A stretch of 48,798 bases of DNA from Candidatus Lambdaproteobacteria bacterium RIFOXYD2_FULL_50_16 (GTDB lineage: Bacteria > SAR324 > XYD2-FULL-50-16): NCBI GenBank assembly GCA_001783695.1, contig MFNE01000024.1, positions 66,275 to 115,072 on the forward strand, written 5' to 3'. A program made the position numbers and the translations under genes. This document shows, in pieces, positions 17,959 to 26,841 of the stretch (its first letter is position 1; the number at the start of each line of letters is the position of its first letter). Under the pieces are notes generated by a model. That model worked only from the letters and a program-made list of their open reading frames with translations, was not told the origin of the DNA and did no database searches.

Positions 17959-20124
17959 ATGAAAAAAAAGCGACTGATCACTTCGGCCCTGCCCTACGTT
18001 AATAACGTTCCCCATTTGGGCAATATTATTGGCTGCGTTTTGTCTGCCGATGTTTACGCCCGCTACTGCCGGGCGGCGGGTTACGAAACCCTCTACATCT
18101 GCGCTACGGACGAATACGGCACGGCCACCGAAAACAAGGCCCGTGAAGAGGGGCTAAGCCCAAAAGAAATCTGCGATAAATACCACGCCATCCACCAAGA
18201 GATTTACCAATATTTTAATATTAGCTTCGATTTTTTTGGGCGAACCAGCCATCCCGAACATATAGAGGTTACCCAAGCGATCTTTAGTGATCTGGACAAA
18301 GCGGGGTTAGTGCTAGAGCAGGAAACAGAGCAAACCTACTGCGAGGTGGACCAGATGTTTCTGGCCGATCGTTATGTCGAGGGCACCTGCCCCCATTGTG
18401 GCTATGAAGGCGCCCGGGGCGACCAATGTGACCGTTGTGGCAAACTCTTGCAACCGACTGAACTTAAAAATCCCAAGTGCCAAGTTTGTGGCAATCCTCC
18501 GGTTTTAAAAAAAACCAAGCACCTTTACCTCGATCTGCCCAGTTTAGAATCCCGGCTTTCTGAATTCCACCAGCGATCAAGCATCCAAGGCAAGTGGGCG
18601 CATAACGCAATCACCACTACCCAGGGTTGGATTGAGCGAGGAATACAGCCTAGGCCCATTACCAGGGATCTGAAGTGGGGGGTCCCCGTGCCTAAGGCAG
18701 GGTTTCAGAACAAAGTGTTTTACGTCTGGTTTGACGCCCCGATTGGTTACATCTCGGCCACCAAAAGTGGATACCCAGACACCTGGAAGGATTGGTGGTT
18801 TGATCCAGAAGGTACCCAATTGTACCAGTTTATGGCCAAGGACAACATCCCCTTTCATACGGTGGTTTTTCCGGCCAGCTTAATTGGTTCAGGACAAAAC
18901 TGGACCTTGCTTCATCACATCGCCAGCACCGAATATCTAAACTACGAGGGTGGTAAGTTTTCTAAAAGTAGGAGCTTAGGGATTTTCGGTACCGACCTAA
19001 AAGAGTTGGATATCCCAATTGACCTTTGGCGATTTTATCTGTTGTTTAACCGGCCTGAACGTTCAGACAGCAATTTTAGTTGGGATGGGTTTTTAGAAGA
19101 CATTAACTCTAATTTTATCGACAATATTGGCAATCTCCTTAACCGGGTGTTGGTTTTTTATCAAAAAAACTACGGGCAGCCTTTAGACGGCGCGATTCCC
19201 GCCAGCCAAGTTGGGTTTTTGGACCAAGTCAAAGAGTTAGGGGCCACCGCTTTGGGCTTGATGGATCAGGTGCAGATCAAAGATGGGCTTAAGACCATTC
19301 TAGCTATGGGCCGTCTGGGTAACAAATATTTCCACGACTCGGAGCCTTGGAAGGGGATCAAAGAAGACCCGGAAAAAACCAAAGAAATCTTGGTCGCCCT
19401 GATATACCTGCTCCACGACCTAGGGCAGTTGCTTAGCCCCTATATGCCCCAAACTGCTGAGGAAATTTTAGGGATGCTAGGCCAAAAAAAACGGGGCCTA
19501 ACTGGCTTGGGAGATTGGTCGAGCTTGGCCGGGGCCCAATTACCGGCGCCAGCAATTTTGTTCCAAAAACTCGAGAAAAAACGAATCGATTCCTTTAAAG
19601 ATCGTTTTTCAGGCAAACGCGAACTGGTTGAGGAAGGGCCAGACCCTTTTGCCGCCTGGGCCAAGGTGGAAATTAAAGTGGGCAAAATCATCCATATTGA
19701 ACCCCATCCTGAAGCCGATAGGCTATATGTCGAAAAAATCGACCTTGGCGAAGATCAGCCCCGGACTTTGGTTTCAGGGCTGAAGGCCTACTATTCAGCA
19801 GAAGAGTTGTTAGGCCGCAAGGTTTTAGTCGCGAGTAACCTTAAACCTGCCCTGCTTCGCGGGGTGTGGAGTCAGGGGATGGTTTTGGCGGTGGAAAAAA
19901 GGAAGCGCCTCGAAGTGGTCGATTTGAAAGAGGCCGAGATTGGAGAGGTCGCCTTTTTAGAGGGAGAGTCTCCCAACAGGGCCCTTCCTGAAATTGAATT
20001 AGACACCTTTTTTGCGGCGCAAATCCGGGTTAAAGATCACCGCTTTGAGATTGAGGGGCGAGGGTTGTCCTTGGCGTTTGGGCCACTCAAAAGTGTGGAG
20101 ATTAGCGAAGGTAAGGTCGGCTAG
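17959..20124 (+). CDS. metG: Methionine--tRNA ligase
   Basis: A 721-residue MetRS. The HIGH-like motif is HLGN (19-22) and the KMSKS-like motif is KFSKS (about 333-337). The connective peptide has a CPHC plus CDRC zinc knuckle and a further CQVC pair. An anticodon-binding helical domain follows, then a C-terminal tRNA-binding OB-fold (about 565-665, WAKVEIKVGKIIHIEPHPEA) and an extra tail of about 50 residues beyond the usual end. It charges initiator and elongator tRNA-Met. It starts 37 bases after cheA on the same strand. Its 3' end overlaps the convergent hybrid kinase gene by 23 bases. Confidence 0.97.
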   Translation: MKKKRLITSALPYVNNVPHLGNIIGCVLSADVYARYCRAAGYETLYICATDEYGTATENKAREEGLSPKEICDKYHAIHQEIYQYFNISFDFFGRTSHPEHIEVTQAIFSDLDKAGLVLEQETEQTYCEVDQMFLADRYVEGTCPHCGYEGARGDQCDRCGKLLQPTELKNPKCQVCGNPPVLKKTKHLYLDLPSLESRLSEFHQRSSIQGKWAHNAITTTQGWIERGIQPRPITRDLKWGVPVPKAGFQNKVFYVWFDAPIGYISATKSGYPDTWKDWWFDPEGTQLYQFMAKDNIPFHTVVFPASLIGSGQNWTLLHHIASTEYLNYEGGKFSKSRSLGIFGTDLKELDIPIDLWRFYLLFNRPERSDSNFSWDGFLEDINSNFIDNIGNLLNRVLVFYQKNYGQPLDGAIPASQVGFLDQVKELGATALGLMDQVQIKDGLKTILAMGRLGNKYFHDSEPWKGIKEDPEKTKEILVALIYLLHDLGQLLSPYMPQTAEEILGMLGQKKRGLTGLGDWSSLAGAQLPAPAILFQKLEKKRIDSFKDRFSGKRELVEEGPDPFAAWAKVEIKVGKIIHIEPHPEADRLYVEKIDLGEDQPRTLVSGLKAYYSAEELLGRKVLVASNLKPALLRGVWSQGMVLAVEKRKRLEVVDLKEAEIGEVAFLEGESPNRALPEIELDTFFAAQIRVKDHRFEIEGRGLSLAFGPLKSVEISEGKVG

Positions 20125-21784
20125 GGGCAAAGCGGAGCAAGGTTTTGGTCAACTCTTGGCGGTTGACCGGTTTGGTTAGATAGTCGTTCATCCCTGCGGC
20201 TAAACAGTGCTCTTTGTCGATGGCCATAGCGTTGGCGGTTAGCGCGATAATCGGGATATTCGCTTGGTCTCCGCCGTCCATACGGATTTCCTTGGCCGCC
20301 GCCATACCGTCCATTTCAGGCATTTGGAGGTCCATCAAGATTAAGTCAAACTGGTCTTGGCCCAGTTTTTTAACCGCTTCCAGACCGTTTTCAGCAATAG
20401 TGACCACCACTCCCCACCGCTCCAAAATCTTAAGCATCAACCGCTGATTGGCTTTATTATCCTCGGCCAAAAGTATTCTAAGCCCCTGCAAGGGGGCAAG
20501 GTTTTCAGTTCCCACCTCTGGGGCTGGCGCCTCGACGGGGGTTAGATCAAGGGTGAAGGAAAACCGGCTGCCCATTCCTAATTGGCTGTCCAACTCAATC
20601 TGACCACCCATCAAGCCAATCATGCGGCTGGCTATCGCTAGGCCCAAGCCAGTCCCTCCATATTGGCGTGTGATGCTAGGGTCCCCTTGGGTAAAGGATT
20701 CAAATATTAACCGCCCTTGGTCCTGGGTAATCCCAATTCCCGTATCTGCCACTTCAAAACACACCCCTAAAGGATCGAGTTTGACGCCTATCCAAACTTG
20801 GCCCCTAGGGGTAAATTTGAGGGCGTTACTTAACAGATTTACCAATACCTGGCGCAGCTTGGGCCAGTCACCCTGGACCCAAGGTGAAAGGTTGGGGTCT
20901 AGCGCAAGCTCAAGGTCCAAGTCTTTTTCCGCAAAGGTTCGCTCAAAACCTTTGATTAAGGTTTTGAGCTCTTGGGGCAAATTTATCGGCTGCGGGTCTA
21001 ATAACATTTTGCCCGATTCGAGCTTGGAAAAATCCAGTATGTCATTAACTAAGCTGGAGAGCGCCTGGGCGGCATCTTGGGCCAAGACTAGGTTTTCTTT
21101 TTGATCAGGTGGCAACTCAACCTCGCTTAAGAGCTGGGTCATGCCTATCACGGCATTTAGCGGTGTGCGGATTTCGTGGCTAAGGAGGTTTAAAAAATCG
21201 GCCTTGGCGTTGAGGTTTTTCTCTAGTTTTTTATTAACCTGTTTAAGTTTTTGGCGTTGGCGCTCAAAATATCCGGCCATTAGGGACAGGTAAAGCCCCA
21301 CCACAAAATAGCAGGCCCCGTAAAATAGATTAATTTTTAGCGTATGCAGATCAGGGAAATCAATAACGGACAAGACCAGATAACCAGCAGTAGTGACACT
21401 GGTTAGGCCCAAGGAAAAAGAAAAACTGGAGGAAGATAAAAAGAAGATAAGGGCTAAAAAGGCCATAAACAAAGCGGTCACCCGCATGGGCCCCAGAAAA
21501 GTTAGGGTCCAAAACCACAACAAAGCCCAATTGCTAAAAATCCCGAAGTTGATCCAACGGATTTGGTTGGTACTTAACTCCTTTATCCAGGTAGTTAACC
21601 CATAAAAAAAAGCAGAACTGACCGCAACCCAGAGGGTCCAAACCCAGATACGCCAAAATCCAAAATCTGCCAGACCCACTTCTTGGATAAACACCAAAAA
21701 AAAGAAGGGGACCAAATAGCCAGCCATCGCTAGCCGCTGCTCAGCTTGTACTCTTTTTTTAAGATGCGCCGATTTTTTTTCCAT
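20102..21784 (-). CDS. Membrane-bound hybrid sensor histidine kinase
   Basis: A 560-residue hybrid kinase. About six transmembrane segments (22-172) form a compact sensor with almost no extracytoplasmic domain. A short coiled coil leads to HisKA with His203 in LLSHEIRTPLNAVIGM and a HATPase domain (VNLLSNALKFTP, ADTGIGI, GGTGLGLAI). A C-terminal receiver has Asp485 in LILMDLQMPEMDG and Lys in TKPVN. No periplasmic ligand domain or Hpt partner is visible nearby. It is the last gene of a minus-strand run after the KamA-like gene, 42 bases apart, with AAGGAAGGT before the ATG. The signal is unknown. Confidence 0.9.
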   Translation of the reverse strand: MEKKSAHLKKRVQAEQRLAMAGYLVPFFFLVFIQEVGLADFGFWRIWVWTLWVAVSSAFFYGLTTWIKELSTNQIRWINFGIFSNWALLWFWTLTFLGPMRVTALFMAFLALIFFLSSSSFSFSLGLTSVTTAGYLVLSVIDFPDLHTLKINLFYGACYFVVGLYLSLMAGYFERQRQKLKQVNKKLEKNLNAKADFLNLLSHEIRTPLNAVIGMTQLLSEVELPPDQKENLVLAQDAAQALSSLVNDILDFSKLESGKMLLDPQPINLPQELKTLIKGFERTFAEKDLDLELALDPNLSPWVQGDWPKLRQVLVNLLSNALKFTPRGQVWIGVKLDPLGVCFEVADTGIGITQDQGRLIFESFTQGDPSITRQYGGTGLGLAIASRMIGLMGGQIELDSQLGMGSRFSFTLDLTPVEAPAPEVGTENLAPLQGLRILLAEDNKANQRLMLKILERWGVVVTIAENGLEAVKKLGQDQFDLILMDLQMPEMDGMAAAKEIRMDGGDQANIPIIALTANAMAIDKEHCLAAGMNDYLTKPVNRQELTKTLLRFAPSRPYLR

Positions 21785-21826
21785 GACCTTCCTTAATCTT
21801 TAATATCCAGAAAATAAAGGGTGGGT

Positions 21827-22915
21827 CTATAAAAACCTAGGGTCCTGTTTTTCGTTAGGACCGGACACTTTGGGATAGGGGACCAGCTTGCCTTGCCAGT
21901 CGGTTAGCAAATAACCTTGGTTCCCCTCTAAAACTTGAGCACTCAATTCAGCCTTGCCCCCTGGAGGATCGGCGATTAGCTTGGGCAGCATGGGGCCGCT
22001 GAGAATTTGCCTTAAGGCACCGTGGATTTTTTGGGCTTCGCCCAGGTCGCCTCGAAAGCTGGATGCCCCTGCAATCCAGTCGCAGAGGTATAAGGCGTAG
22101 GGCCTCACCCCCAAATAATATAGTTCTCGAAAGAGCGCCGCTAAAATTTCGGTTTGGTGGTTTACCCCTTTAAGTAATACCGACTGACTAGAAACCATAA
22201 TCCCTTGAGCTAACAAAAGCTCAACCGCATGGGCGGCTTGAGGGGTAAGTTCACAAGGATGCACAAAGTGGGCGTTGATCAAAAGAGGCTTGAACCGGCC
22301 TAAAAGCCGGGCCAAGTCGGGTGTGATCCGCTGAGGCATCACGGCCAAGGCCTTGGTTGAAAACCGGATAAAACGGAGGTGAGGGATTTTTTTTAACCCC
22401 TCTAAAATCCATTCGAGACGGGCGTCTGAAAGCATCAGCGGCTCCCCGCCCGATAAGATCACTTCTTCAATCTCGGTTTCTTGAGCTAGCCAATCAAGCC
22501 CTTCTTGCCACTGCTTCTTGCCCAATTGCTGCGCTCGGTCCCCCACCAAACGAGCGCGGGTGCAGTACCGGCAATAGGTAGCGCATTGGTTACAAAGCAG
22601 GAACAAGGCGCGGTTAGGGTAACGGCGGACAATGGCGGCCTTTGGGCGGGTGGCTTCTTCGGCCATGGGGTCGCTAGTTTCGTTGGCGGCCAAAACCAAT
22701 TCTTGAGGGTCAGGAAGGATGGTTTTTAACAGTGCTGGGACCGCTTGGCAAAGTTGGGCATAATAGGGGGTAACACCCAAAACTAGCCTGCTAGAGGCCT
22801 GCTGGGCGAAGGCCTGCCAGTCTTCACCCAAACCAAATGCTTGGGCAAAGTCTTGGGGGGTGGTTAGGCGGTTTTGTACCTGCCACTGCCAGGTCGAACC
22901 AGGGCGGGCGTTCAA
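21827..22915 (-). CDS. KamA-family radical SAM aminomutase (lysine 2,3-aminomutase or EpmB-like)
   Basis: A 362-residue radical SAM protein with the cluster motif CATYCRYC (Cys111, Cys115, Cys118). The GGEPL SAM-binding segment is present, and a PPGGK motif (Lys321) fits the PLP-binding lysine of lysine 2,3-aminomutases. The length lies between EpmB (about 340) and clostridial KamA (about 415). EpmB makes beta-lysine for EF-P modification; KamA works in lysine metabolism. No efp or epmA lies in the window, so the substrate is open. The start is TTG with AGGTGG upstream. It follows the small TPR gene by 13 bases. Confidence 0.85.
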   Translation of the reverse strand: MNARPGSTWQWQVQNRLTTPQDFAQAFGLGEDWQAFAQQASSRLVLGVTPYYAQLCQAVPALLKTILPDPQELVLAANETSDPMAEEATRPKAAIVRRYPNRALFLLCNQCATYCRYCTRARLVGDRAQQLGKKQWQEGLDWLAQETEIEEVILSGGEPLMLSDARLEWILEGLKKIPHLRFIRFSTKALAVMPQRITPDLARLLGRFKPLLINAHFVHPCELTPQAAHAVELLLAQGIMVSSQSVLLKGVNHQTEILAALFRELYYLGVRPYALYLCDWIAGASSFRGDLGEAQKIHGALRQILSGPMLPKLIADPPGGKAELSAQVLEGNQGYLLTDWQGKLVPYPKVSGPNEKQDPRFL

Positions 22916-22928
22916 AACCCACCTGGGA

Positions 22929-23135
22929 TCAACGGGTTTGGGGGATCTTGCCTAGACGGGCGGACAGGTTGCGAGTGGTTTGGTGACCCGGCCCAAAGAC
23001 TTGGGCACTCATTTCGTGCGCCTTTTTGTAGTATTCGTAGGCCTGTTTGTCTTGACCCATCTGGTTCCACTGGTCGCCTAGTTTGGCCCAATACTGAACT
23101 AAACCAGGGCTGGGTTGCATTTTGGGAGCGAACAT
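22929..23135 (-). CDS. Tiny TPR-type protein
   Basis: A 68-residue protein starting at the ATG at 23135, which has a perfect AAGGAGG ribosome-binding site. A longer in-frame start at 23177 lacks such a site. The sequence holds one tetratricopeptide-like unit (VQYWAKLGDQWNQMGQDKQA, then YEYYKKAHEMSAQVFGPGHQ), resembling kinesin-light-chain type repeats. A single repeat is unusual, so it may be a remnant of a larger TPR protein or a small adaptor. It lies between the YejB-like gene and the KamA-like gene on the same strand. Confidence 0.7.
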   Translation of the reverse strand: MFAPKMQPSPGLVQYWAKLGDQWNQMGQDKQAYEYYKKAHEMSAQVFGPGHQTTRNLSARLGKIPQTR

Positions 23136-23209
23136 TATCCTCCTTAAAAATAAAGGTTTCGCAATGCCTTTTCCCACTCATGCAAAAGTTGTACATTTTT
23201 TTATTACCT

Positions 23210-24235
23210 TTATGAAAATCGAATCCGTGGGTCCACCCAAGCGAGACAGAGGTCGGAGAGGATGTTTCCAAGAAGAAAAATTAGGCTGGTTAAAAAAAGG
23301 CTACCTAAGACCACGGGGTAGTCCCGCTCGGTGATCGCTTGAAACCCGAGTAGCCCTAATCCGTCGATGTTAAAAACGGTCTCAATGAGGTAGCTACCTG
23401 TAAATACTAGACTGATATTATTTCCAAAACTTGCCGCTAGCGGGATCAAGCTGTTGCGGAGCGCATGTTTCCAGATCACTTGGCTGGCAGGCAATCCCTT
23501 TGCAAAGGCGGTGCGCACATAGTCGGTGCTTAAGTTTTCTAAAAGCGAGTTCTTCATCAAAACAGTCATAGAGGCAAAAGCCCCAATTAAATAGCAGGTC
23601 AAGGGTAAGATAGAATGATAAACGACGTCCCAAACTTGGCCCCCCCAAGATAGGTCGTCAAAGTGATCCCCAGTGAAGCCCTCCATCGGGAACCACTCTA
23701 AACGCCCACCAAAAAAGACCACCAAGATCAACCCTAAAACAAAGGCGGGCACTGCATAGCCGGTAAAAATTAAAATAGAAGTGACACTGTCAATCCAGGT
23801 TTTGTCTTTAACCGCTTTGAGCACACCCAACGGGATGCATACTAAATAGGTCAAAATGCTGGTCACTAGACCGTAATACAAAGAAACGGGCAAACGCGCC
23901 TTGATCAAATCCCAGACCGGTTCGTTGTAACGGTAGGACTCTCCCAGATCGAGCCGCAAGATATCGCCCATCCAGTCCAAGTAAGCGACTAGGATCGGTT
24001 TATCAAAACCATAGAGTTGTTTGAGATATTCAAGATCCGCCTCGCTTAAACCCTCGCGGGCTCCGTTGTTGTTAGAGCGTTTGCCAGTTTGTTCGGCGCC
24101 AGAAAATTGGCGCTCCATTAACATTTGCTCAATGGGCCCTCCAGGTACCACCCTAGTGATCATAAAGGTCAATAGGGTGATCCCAATCAAGGTGGGGACC
24201 AGCAACAAAAAGCGGCGGATTAAATATTGGCGCAT
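23210..24235 (-). CDS. Peptide ABC transporter permease, YejB/DppB type
   Basis: A 341-residue inner-membrane permease. It begins MRQYLIRRFLLLVPTLIGIT with the RVVPGGPIEQ segment typical of YejB proteins. It has about six transmembrane segments and the EAA-like loop with FAKGLPASQVIWKHALRNSL that contacts the ATPase. YejABEF imports peptides such as microcin C in enterobacteria. AGGAGA precedes the ATG. No partner permease, ATPase or binding protein lies beside it in either direction within the window, which is unusual because these genes normally form an operon. Confidence 0.88.
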   Translation of the reverse strand: MRQYLIRRFLLLVPTLIGITLLTFMITRVVPGGPIEQMLMERQFSGAEQTGKRSNNNGAREGLSEADLEYLKQLYGFDKPILVAYLDWMGDILRLDLGESYRYNEPVWDLIKARLPVSLYYGLVTSILTYLVCIPLGVLKAVKDKTWIDSVTSILIFTGYAVPAFVLGLILVVFFGGRLEWFPMEGFTGDHFDDLSWGGQVWDVVYHSILPLTCYLIGAFASMTVLMKNSLLENLSTDYVRTAFAKGLPASQVIWKHALRNSLIPLAASFGNNISLVFTGSYLIETVFNIDGLGLLGFQAITERDYPVVLGSLFLTSLIFLLGNILSDLCLAWVDPRIRFS

Positions 24236-24321
24236 CGGTTTCTCCTGTTCCTGATCCTAACGGGCAGCCCAAAAAGGCACAAGCCTTTGCCAAAAAAAGG
24301 CTAATCCTTTATAAATAAGCC

Positions 24322-25416
24322 ATGAAAAACCTACGATTTCTTTTAGCCATAAATACCCGCTGGTGGAACGCCGAGGCCCATTACGCCCTAAATTTGGGTC
24401 TGGCCTTGCGTACCTTTGGGCACGAAAGTGTTTTTTTAATAAATCTAGGCTCGCCTATTTGCAAACGGGCTATAGAACAGGGATTTGAGGTAATAACCGA
24501 TCTGGAGTTGGATAATTCAAAGCCTTGGGTGCAGTGGAATAATTACCAACGGTTATTAAGACACCTGCAAGCCGGGGGCTTTAATCACTTGGTTAGTTTT
24601 AAGTCAGCGGGCTCCTGGATCTTTGGTCCGGCTCGGCGGCAGTTTATCGGAATGAAGCATATCAAAATCAGGGGGGAAGCTAGGGCACCGAGACGGAACT
24701 GGCTAAACCGCTTGGCTTACGGTCCGGTTGGTTGTGACGGGGTCTTGGGAGTGAGCAGACTGGTGCAGGGTTGGATCGAGGGGTTGGGGATAAAGGACCA
24801 ACCGGTAGGCCATTTGTTTTATGGCGCTCCAGAGTTGGTAGATTGTGGCGAGGCGGTGCTATTGAATCTACCCAGGGGGAAAAAAATCTGTTGTCTTTTG
24901 GGTCGAAACCAACCAGTCAAGGGGCACCTGGAATGCTTGGAAGCCTTCCGGCTTCTTAATCGGGAGGATCTACATCTCTTGTTTTTAATTAAGGATTTGG
25001 CCGAATTCCCAGAGCAATTAAAAGCCATTGAGGCCTATATCAAAACCTGGGGGATGGCTGGCCAAGTGACCCTTAAAGGACCCGTAGCCAATCTGGCCGG
25101 GGTGCTGGCCCAGGTTGATTTAGGGTTGATCCCCAGTTTGGGAAGCGAGGTGAATTGCCGGGTGATGGTTGAGTTTTTGAGCCAACAAATCCCAGTGGTG
25201 GTCAGCCCCGCAGGCACCCTGCCAGAGCTAGTGAGAAATCAGGCGGTATTAGCAAAAGATTTTAGCGCGCTAGCTTTTAAAACCGCGATGGAACAAGCGT
25301 TAAACCACCTTGAGGAACTAAGGGCCAACACCCGAATAGACTACCTAGAGCGGTTTTCCCTAAACCCCTTTGGCCAAGGTTTTTTAGACTTTTTGGCGCA
25401 AATTGAGCAGAGGTGA
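24322..25416 (+). CDS. GT-B glycosyltransferase, family 4-like
   Basis: A 364-residue cytoplasmic glycosyltransferase with two Rossmann-like halves. The N-terminal half begins FLLAINTRWWNAEAHYALNL. The C-terminal half has GRNQPVKGHLECLEAF (donor-binding strand) and the segment around GLIPSLGSEVNCRVMVEFLS, which corresponds to the GT4 ExxxxxxxE region though altered. VVVSPAGTLPELV follows. It probably adds a sugar to lipopolysaccharide or another surface glycan, but no glycan cluster is present. It is divergent from the YejB-like gene, with an 86-base gap. Donor and acceptor are unknown. Confidence 0.75.
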   Translation: MKNLRFLLAINTRWWNAEAHYALNLGLALRTFGHESVFLINLGSPICKRAIEQGFEVITDLELDNSKPWVQWNNYQRLLRHLQAGGFNHLVSFKSAGSWIFGPARRQFIGMKHIKIRGEARAPRRNWLNRLAYGPVGCDGVLGVSRLVQGWIEGLGIKDQPVGHLFYGAPELVDCGEAVLLNLPRGKKICCLLGRNQPVKGHLECLEAFRLLNREDLHLLFLIKDLAEFPEQLKAIEAYIKTWGMAGQVTLKGPVANLAGVLAQVDLGLIPSLGSEVNCRVMVEFLSQQIPVVVSPAGTLPELVRNQAVLAKDFSALAFKTAMEQALNHLEELRANTRIDYLERFSLNPFGQGFLDFLAQIEQR

Positions 25417-25499
25417 ACAAATCTTGCATTTTACTTCTAGGTGGCCCCTTGAGTTTTATAAGGCCCCGGCCTAAACTGGCCCAAAAAAGGGACAAGATT

Positions 25500-25922
25500 A
25501 TGGTAAAAAAATTCATCAGTATGGTATTGATCCTCAGCGTGTTTGTGGCGGCACAACCAGCCAGGGCACAAGACGAAGGCGAACCAGCTCTAAAAACGAT
25601 GGCATTGTTTTCGGTGGGTGGTGCTGCTGGGGGTGCTGCGCTGGGCGTAGCGGTTTGGATGCTGGACCCTTTAAACCCGAACTCTGATTTTACAAACTCT
25701 ATGTTTACTGGGCTCGCAGTTGGAACCTTTGCGGGCTTGATTTTTGGCGGGATGCAATTACAAAAGCAGGCGGTGTTCCCCTATTACGAAGACTACCCCG
25801 CCCCTTCTAACGAATTCGACGATTCGAGCCCCTTCGGTCCCCAAGGCTATCTATACCGACCAGGCGACAAAAAAAACAAAACCCCCCGCATGCCCCTAGC
25901 CCACTTCAGGTTTAAGTTTTAG
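25500..25922 (+). CDS. Secreted or membrane-anchored glycine-zipper protein, unknown function
   Basis: A 140-residue protein that I do not recognise. The start at 25500 has AAGGGAC upstream and gives a signal peptide (about 1-24, ending PARAQ). Two hydrophobic glycine/alanine-rich stretches follow (about 38-58 with SVGGAAGGAALGVAV and about 70-90 with GLAVGTFAGLIFGG), then a proline-rich polar tail. The pattern fits a small envelope protein with glycine-zipper membrane helices. It lies about 84 bases after the glycosyltransferase gene on the same strand. Confidence 0.65.
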   Translation: MVKKFISMVLILSVFVAAQPARAQDEGEPALKTMALFSVGGAAGGAALGVAVWMLDPLNPNSDFTNSMFTGLAVGTFAGLIFGGMQLQKQAVFPYYEDYPAPSNEFDDSSPFGPQGYLYRPGDKKNKTPRMPLAHFRFKF

Positions 25923-25989
25923 GTTTCTCTTGCAAAATTGGGGGTGTGTGGTAGAATTGATCGGAGAAAAGGCGTATATGGAGGGTACA

Positions 25990-26211
25990 ATGAAACCAAG
26001 TGTTTTTACCGAAGCAGAAGTGGACGAGTTTAAATTTAAGGTAGAGCCCTGTCCACCCGGGCTCCTGACCGGACTAAAAAAATTGCCTAAACTGGTTGAT
26101 GATGAGGGTAACCCGGTTCGTTTACAGCTGCGAAAGCCCGCCAGCAAAAGTGGTTTAGACCGATCTAAGTTGGTCAAAGCCATTAAAGAGGTGGCCAGAC
26201 AGCGGGCGTGA
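25990..26211 (+). CDS. Small protein of unknown function paired with the TIR/NDT-like gene
   Basis: A 73-residue protein beginning MKPSVFTEAEVDEF, with GGAGGGT before the ATG at 25990. The sequence PCPPGLLTGLKKLPKLVDDE is followed by GNPVRLQLRKPASKSGLDRS and ends in a lysine-rich helix. There is no signal peptide or membrane segment. It ends 18 bases before the next gene, so the two are probably one transcription unit. I do not recognise the family. The small size and pairing would fit an accessory or antitoxin-like protein, which is inference. Confidence 0.6.
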   Translation: MKPSVFTEAEVDEFKFKVEPCPPGLLTGLKKLPKLVDDEGNPVRLQLRKPASKSGLDRSKLVKAIKEVARQRA

Positions 26212-26229
26212 TTGACGTAGGCTAGCCAG

Positions 26230-26841
26230 ATGAAAGAATCCTACGACAGCAACGTTTTTATAAACTGCCCCTTCGACACTGAATACGCCCCCCTTTTAGA
26301 AGCCGCTATTTTCACCGTCTATTGTAGCGGTTTCTTGCCTCGGACCACCAAAAATATAAACGATTGTGGTCCGACCCGTATTGAAAAAATAACCTATTTG
26401 ATCGAAAATTGTCAGTTCGGAATCCACGACCTTTCGCGAACCGAGTTAGACGAAGTTAACGGGTTACCCCGATTTAACATGCCCTTGGAATTGGGCTTGT
26501 TTTTAGGGGCAAAACGTTTCGGGGCACCGAAGCATAAATCCAAAGAAACTTTAATTTTAACCGAAAAACCCCACGCGCACCAGAAATATCTATCTGATAT
26601 CGCTGGCCAAGATCCAGAATCGCACTATAACGAAGTCAAAAAACTGGTTACCCTCATTCGCGACTGGCTCAGGCCGAAAGTTGAACATATGCCTAGCGGT
26701 AGTATCTTGTTTAAATATTATTCTACCTTTCGCCGGGAGCTTCCAAGTATCTGCCATTCTTCGCAACTGGACCTCAATGAGTTGTCTTACGCCGACTTTT
26801 GCGAGGTGGTTTACCAGTGGATAAAGAACAATAATTCCTAG
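26230..26841 (+). CDS. Predicted TIR/nucleoside-deoxyribosyltransferase-like protein
   Basis: A 203-residue cytoplasmic protein of a widespread but, to my knowledge, uncharacterised family marked by NVFINCPFD, GIHDLSRTELD, LPRFNMPLELGLFLGAKRFG and YLSDIAGQD. The order of an N-terminal FINCPFD strand, an SR-containing loop and a MPLELGLFLGAK segment resembles nucleoside deoxyribosyltransferases and TIR-like NAD hydrolases. In those proteins the glutamate of an ELG-type motif is catalytic, here in PLELG. This would suggest cleavage of an N-glycosidic bond in a nucleotide or NAD. The start lacks a strong ribosome-binding site. The stop abuts the convergent tgt stop with no gap. Confidence 0.6.
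   Translation: MKESYDSNVFINCPFDTEYAPLLEAAIFTVYCSGFLPRTTKNINDCGPTRIEKITYLIENCQFGIHDLSRTELDEVNGLPRFNMPLELGLFLGAKRFGAPKHKSKETLILTEKPHAHQKYLSDIAGQDPESHYNEVKKLVTLIRDWLRPKVEHMPSGSILFKYYSTFRRELPSICHSSQLDLNELSYADFCEVVYQWIKNNNS

Noticed and set aside
22912..23271. A 119-codon minus-strand frame overlapping the tiny TPR gene
   Set aside because: It is a different frame over the TPR gene and the end of the permease gene; the TPR frame has the perfect ribosome-binding site and a recognisable repeat.
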